Notes under the pieces: generated by a model | What the model was told of the DNA's origin: nothing | Databases searched by the model: none | The model's input: only the letters and a program-made list of their open reading frames with translations | Shown here: positions 60,821-64,000 of the stretch, one piece after another | Position numbering within the stretch: the stretch's first letter is position 1 | How the letters are laid out: every line of letters starts with the position of its first letter | Source of the DNA: Massilia agrisoli | GTDB lineage: Bacteria; Pseudomonadota; Gammaproteobacteria; Burkholderiales; Burkholderiaceae_D | Reading direction: 5' to 3' | Length of the DNA stretch: 64,000 bases | Assembly: GCF_020831365.1 (NCBI RefSeq) | Contig: NZ_JAJHPV010000014.1 | Span: 372,001-436,000, forward strand | Made by a program: the position numbers and the translations under genes

Positions 60821-62089
60821 ATGTCAGACAAAAAATCCTCCAGCGGCGAAAAACTCCTCTACTGCTCGTTCTGTGGCAAGAGCCAGCACGAGGTGAAGAA
60901 ACTCATCGCGGGTCCCTCCGTGTTCATCTGCGACGAGTGCATCGACCTGTGCAATGACATCATCCGCGACGAGACGTCGAATGTGGAGACGGTAGCGGGC
61001 GCCAAGAGCGACCTGCCGACCCCGCACGAGATCGCCGAGTTGCTGGACCAGTACGTCATTGGCCAGCAAACGGCCAAGCGCATCCTGTCGGTGGCGGTGT
61101 ACAACCACTACAAGCGCCTCAAGCACCTGGGCAAGAAAGACGACGTCGAACTGGCCAAGAGCAACATCTTGCTGGTTGGTCCTACCGGTTCGGGCAAGAC
61201 CCTGCTGGCCCAGACCCTGGCGCGCATGCTCAATGTGCCGTTCGTGATCGCCGATGCGACCACCCTGACCGAAGCCGGCTACGTGGGCGAAGACGTCGAG
61301 AACATCATCCAGAAGCTGCTGCAGAGCTGCAACTACGAAGTCGACAAGGCCCAGCGCGGCATTGTCTATATCGATGAAATCGACAAGATCTCGCGCAAGT
61401 CGGACAATCCGTCGATCACCCGCGACGTATCAGGCGAGGGCGTGCAGCAGGCGCTGCTCAAGCTGATCGAAGGCACCATGGCATCGGTGCCGCCGCAAGG
61501 CGGGCGCAAGCACCCGAACCAGGACTTCGTCCAGATCGACACGACCAACATCATGTTCATCTGCGGCGGCGCGTTCGACGGCCTGGTCAAGATCATCCAG
61601 AACCGTTCGGAAAAGAGCGGCATCGGCTTCTCGGCCAGCGTCAAGAGTCAGACCCAGCGCGCCAACAGCGAAGTGCTGCTGGAAGCGGAGCCGGAAGACC
61701 TGATCAAGTTCGGCCTGATCCCGGAACTGGTCGGTCGCCTGCCGGTGGTGGCGACCTTGTCCGAGCTGACCGAAGAGGCGCTGATCCAGATCCTGATCGA
61801 GCCAAAGAATGCGCTTATCAAGCAATACACCAAGTTGCTGGAAATGGAAGGCGCGGAACTGGAAATCCGCCCGGCTGCTTTGCATGCTATTGCACGTAAG
61901 GCACTGGCGCGTAAAACCGGTGCGCGCGGATTGCGTTCCATTCTCGAACACGCTTTGTTGGATGTTATGTATGACCTGCCAAATCAGCAAAATGTCGTGA
62001 AGGTCGTAATTGATGAAAATACGATCACGAACGGCGCGAAACCTTTACTGATTTACAGCGAAACGCCTAAAGCATCGGGCGAAAACTGA
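60821..62089 (+). CDS. clpX: ATP-dependent Clp protease ATP-binding subunit ClpX
   Basis: 422 residues. The N-terminal zinc-binding domain has Cys15, Cys18, Cys37 and Cys40 (YCSFCGKS and ICDECIDLC). Walker A is GPTGSGKT (about 120-127), Walker B is IVYIDEIDK, and sensor 2 lies in [26 protein letters not shown] holds pore-loop neighbours. It recognises and unfolds tagged proteins and feeds them to ClpP. The 3' end becomes noticeably AT-richer than the gene's body. Confidence 0.98.
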   Translation: MSDKKSSSGEKLLYCSFCGKSQHEVKKLIAGPSVFICDECIDLCNDIIRDETSNVETVAGAKSDLPTPHEIAELLDQYVIGQQTAKRILSVAVYNHYKRLKHLGKKDDVELAKSNILLVGPTGSGKTLLAQTLARMLNVPFVIADATTLTEAGYVGEDVENIIQKLLQSCNYEVDKAQRGIVYIDEIDKISRKSDNPSITRDVSGEGVQQALLKLIEGTMASVPPQGGRKHPNQDFVQIDTTNIMFICGGAFDGLVKIIQNRSEKSGIGFSASVKSQTQRANSEVLLEAEPEDLIKFGLIPELVGRLPVVATLSELTEEALIQILIEPKNALIKQYTKLLEMEGAELEIRPAALHAIARKALARKTGARGLRSILEHALLDVMYDLPNQQNVVKVVIDENTITNGAKPLLIYSETPKASGEN

Positions 62090-62120
62090 TAAAACAGGGC
62101 CTGCACGCAACAAAAAGGGT

Positions 62121-62148
62121 TTGATCTTCTAATTCTTGGCGGTACAAT
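62121..62148 (+). promoter_or_regulatory. Promoter-like pair after clpX
   Basis: TTGATC (62121-62126) and TACAAT (62143-62148) are separated by 16 bases. It would drive a short transcript ending at the terminator at 62220. Confidence 0.5.
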
Positions 62149-62154
62149 TTACCT

Positions 62155-62220
62155 CAATAAAAGAAGCAGGCTTCAATCGAAAAGCCACTCGCAGCGAACG
62201 CGCTGCGCGGTGGCTTTTTT
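62155..62220 (+). ncRNA. Candidate small RNA between clpX and lon
   Basis: A promoter-like pair (62121-62148) is followed, after about 65 bases, by a strong intrinsic terminator, with no ORF between. The transcript would hold a small GAAG/CTTC hairpin at 62163-62174 and then the terminator stem. It may be a trans-acting RNA. Alternatively it is just the clpX terminator with a chance promoter. Confidence 0.4.
62180..62220 (+). terminator. Strong rho-independent terminator after clpX
   Basis: AAAAGCCAC pairs with GTGGCTTTT and, inside it, CGCAGCG with CGCTGCG, followed by a T run. It isolates lon from the clpX transcript. Confidence 0.92.
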
Positions 62221-62321
62221 ATTTAATGAACCGATAAATTCTTTTATGGCATTACTGGCGGTATTCAAATAAGTTGATGAATTAATCAAATCAATTTTTT
62301 GGGAATGTTAATCGTCCGGTC

Positions 62322-62349
62322 TTGTGTTTTGGCGACACTGTGCCAATAT
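62322..62349 (+). promoter_or_regulatory. Candidate lon promoter
   Basis: TTGTGT (62322-62327) and CAATAT (62344-62349) are 16 bases apart, 30 bases before the lon start. A modest match; no clear heat-shock element is seen in the AT-rich 62221-62378 gap. Confidence 0.3.
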
Positions 62350-62378
62350 TGTGTTAGACGCTTTTTATAAGGTATGCC

Positions 62379-64000
62379 ATGACAACTTCCAAACTAACCG
62401 AGCAAACGACGCTGCCCCTGTTGCCGTTGCGTGATGTAGTCGTGTTCCCGCACATGGTGATCCCGCTGTTCGTCGGCCGGCCGAAGTCCATCAAGGCGCT
62501 GGAAGCCGCGATGGAGCAGGGCAAGAGCATCATGCTCGCCGCCCAAAAGGCTGCCGCCAAGGATGAGCCATCCGCGTCCGACATCTATGAAATCGGTTGC
62601 GTGGCAAATATTCTGCAAATGCTTAAGCTTCCCGACGGCACCGTCAAGGTCCTGGTCGAGGGCTCCCAGCGTGCGCGCATCAATCACGTCAGCGATGCGC
62701 CGACGCACTTTATCGCGGACCTGACCCCGCTTTCTTCCGAAGTCGGCGACGACTCCGAAGTCGAAGCGATGCGCCGCGCGATCGTCCAGCAGTTCGACCA
62801 GTACGTCAAACTGAACAAAAAGATTCCTCCTGAGATCCTCGCTTCGCTGGCAGGCATCGACGACGCCGGCCGCCTGGCCGACACCGTGGCCGCCCACCTG
62901 CCGCTCAAGCTTGAGCAAAAGCAGGTCATCCTCGAGATCTTCAACGTCGCCAAGCGCCTCGAGCACCTGCTCGGCCAGCTTGAAGGCGAGCTCGACATCC
63001 TCCAGGTCGAAAAGCGCATCCGTGGCCGCGTCAAGCGCCAGATGGAAAAGTCGCAGCGCGAGTACTACCTGAACGAACAGGTCAAAGCCATCCAGAAAGA
63101 ACTGGGCGAGGGCGAAGACGGCGCCGATATCGACGAACTCGAGAAGAAGGTGATTGCCGCCAAGATGCCGAAAGAGGCAATGGACAAGGCCACCAACGAG
63201 ATCAAGAAGCTCAAGCTGATGTCGCCGATGTCCGCTGAAGCGACTGTCGTGCGCAACTACATCGACACCCTGGTCAACCTGCCGTGGAAGAAAAAGTCCA
63301 AGGTCAACAACGACCTGGTCAACGCCGAGAAAGTGCTCGAAGGCGACCACTACGGCCTCGACAAGGTTAAAGAACGCATCCTGGAATATCTCGCGGTCCA
63401 ACAGCGCGTCGACAAGCTGAAGGCCCCGATCCTGTGCTTCGTGGGTCCTCCGGGCGTGGGTAAGACCTCGCTGGGCCAGTCGATCGCCAAGGCGACGAAC
63501 CGCAAGTTCGTGCGCATGGCGCTCGGCGGCGTGCGCGACGAAGCCGAGATCCGCGGCCACCGCCGTACCTATATCGGCTCGATGCCGGGCAAGGTGCTGC
63601 AGTCGCTGTCGAAGGTCGGTGTGCGCAACCCGCTGTTCCTGCTCGACGAGATCGACAAGATGGGCGCGGACTTCCGCGGCGACCCGTCGTCGGCGCTGCT
63701 CGAGGTGCTGGACCCGGAACAGAACCACACGTTCTCGGACCACTACATCGAAGTCGACTTCGACCTGTCGGACGTGATGTTCGTGGCGACCTCGAACTCG
63801 TTCAACATTCCGCCGGCGCTGCTCGACCGTATGGAAGTGATCCGCCTGTCGGGTTATACCGAGGACGAGAAGACCAGCATCGCCCAGCGCTACCTGCTGC
63901 CGAAGCAGATCAAGGCCAACGGCCTGCGCGAGGAAGAGATCAAGGTCGATGAGTCGGCGGTGCGCGACATCATCCGTTACTACACCCGTGAGGCCGGTGT
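62379..64000 (+). CDS. lon: Lon protease (partial, cut by window edge)
   Basis: The first 540 codons of an enzyme of about 800 residues; the frame runs off the right edge. The N-terminal substrate-binding domain starts [23 protein letters not shown] coiled-coil stretch follows (about 200-260, [20 protein letters not shown]). The AAA+ domain has Walker [11 protein letters not shown] (about 356) and Walker [12 protein letters not shown] (about 423), and [22 protein letters not shown]. The Ser-Lys protease domain lies outside the window. The ATG at 62379 follows AAGG; an ATG at 62374 is out of frame. It degrades damaged and regulatory proteins. Confidence 0.97.
   Translation, partial: MTTSKLTEQTTLPLLPLRDVVVFPHMVIPLFVGRPKSIKALEAAMEQGKSIMLAAQKAAAKDEPSASDIYEIGCVANILQMLKLPDGTVKVLVEGSQRARINHVSDAPTHFIADLTPLSSEVGDDSEVEAMRRAIVQQFDQYVKLNKKIPPEILASLAGIDDAGRLADTVAAHLPLKLEQKQVILEIFNVAKRLEHLLGQLEGELDILQVEKRIRGRVKRQMEKSQREYYLNEQVKAIQKELGEGEDGADIDELEKKVIAAKMPKEAMDKATNEIKKLKLMSPMSAEATVVRNYIDTLVNLPWKKKSKVNNDLVNAEKVLEGDHYGLDKVKERILEYLAVQQRVDKLKAPILCFVGPPGVGKTSLGQSIAKATNRKFVRMALGGVRDEAEIRGHRRTYIGSMPGKVLQSLSKVGVRNPLFLLDEIDKMGADFRGDPSSALLEVLDPEQNHTFSDHYIEVDFDLSDVMFVATSNSFNIPPALLDRMEVIRLSGYTEDEKTSIAQRYLLPKQIKANGLREEEIKVDESAVRDIIRYYTREAG

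Noticed and set aside
60766-62378. Heat-shock (sigma-32) promoters for clpX and lon
   Set aside because: No CTTGAA...CCCCAT-like pair with correct spacing was found; only sigma-70-like elements are visible.

Overview
The window looks like chromosomal DNA of a Betaproteobacterium, most likely Oxalobacteraceae (Massilia/Telluria/Duganella type). This rests on the high GC content, the gloB / yafS-like / rnhA / dnaQ block, the tig-clpP-clpX-lon block, a malate synthase with a divergent LysR gene, and an hpnCDE squalene operon. Genus is inferred from gene content and protein character; no search was run. Coding density is high. There is no integrase, insertion sequence, CRISPR array or replication origin that I can see, and only one gene-free stretch exceeds 300 bases (the leader of the cold-shock gene, 3129-3463).

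Layout. 0.3-9.2 kb: AidB-type acyl-CoA dehydrogenase, upp, an orphan Hpt protein, a cold-shock protein, LysR divergent from aceB, then gloB divergent from a yafS-like methyltransferase, rnhA and dnaQ. 9.2-14.1 kb: four type VI secretion baseplate genes (tssK divergent from tssE-F-G) without the rest of the machine, followed by tRNA-Val(CAC). 14.4-25 kb: APC amino-acid permease, a membrane-anchored DJ-1/PfpI protein with a degenerate active site, a DUF5996-ppsA-pfk operon, an HPP/CBS membrane protein with a MarR regulator, a CYTH-CHAD protein and a DUF2244 protein. 25-38 kb: LacI regulator, Ig-like lipoprotein, Hsp70 (YegD-like), DEDDh exonuclease, a small Cys/His-rich exported protein next to a ZnuD-like TonB receptor, a Sel1-repeat protein, and two exported peptidases.

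38-46 kb is an amino-acid block: an XRE-cupin regulator divergent from kbl and an SDR-type threonine dehydrogenase (threonine to glycine plus acetyl-CoA), then sdaA, thrC, moeA and moaD. 46-47.7 kb is a four-gene operon (membrane protein, small XRE repressor, alpha/beta hydrolase, small membrane protein) behind a strong promoter carrying two matching operator-like dyads. 47.8-50.8 kb: HI0933-type flavoprotein, and a DUF2807/DUF1700 pair preceded by a very short membrane-peptide gene. 50.9-53.9 kb: hpnC-hpnD-hpnE. 54.1-58.3 kb: an RND efflux pair. 58.5-64 kb: tRNA-Leu(TAG) and the protein quality-control genes tig, clpP, clpX and lon (cut by the right edge), with a candidate small RNA between clpX and lon.

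Most promising for follow-up: the DUF5996-PEP synthase-phosphofructokinase operon with a mixed PFK signature; the degenerate DJ-1 protein with a C-terminal membrane anchor; the clpX-lon small-RNA candidate; the two-operator XRE operon; a polyproline leader ORF touching the kbl start; and a long double-hairpin repeat resembling neisserial dRS3 between sdaA and thrC.
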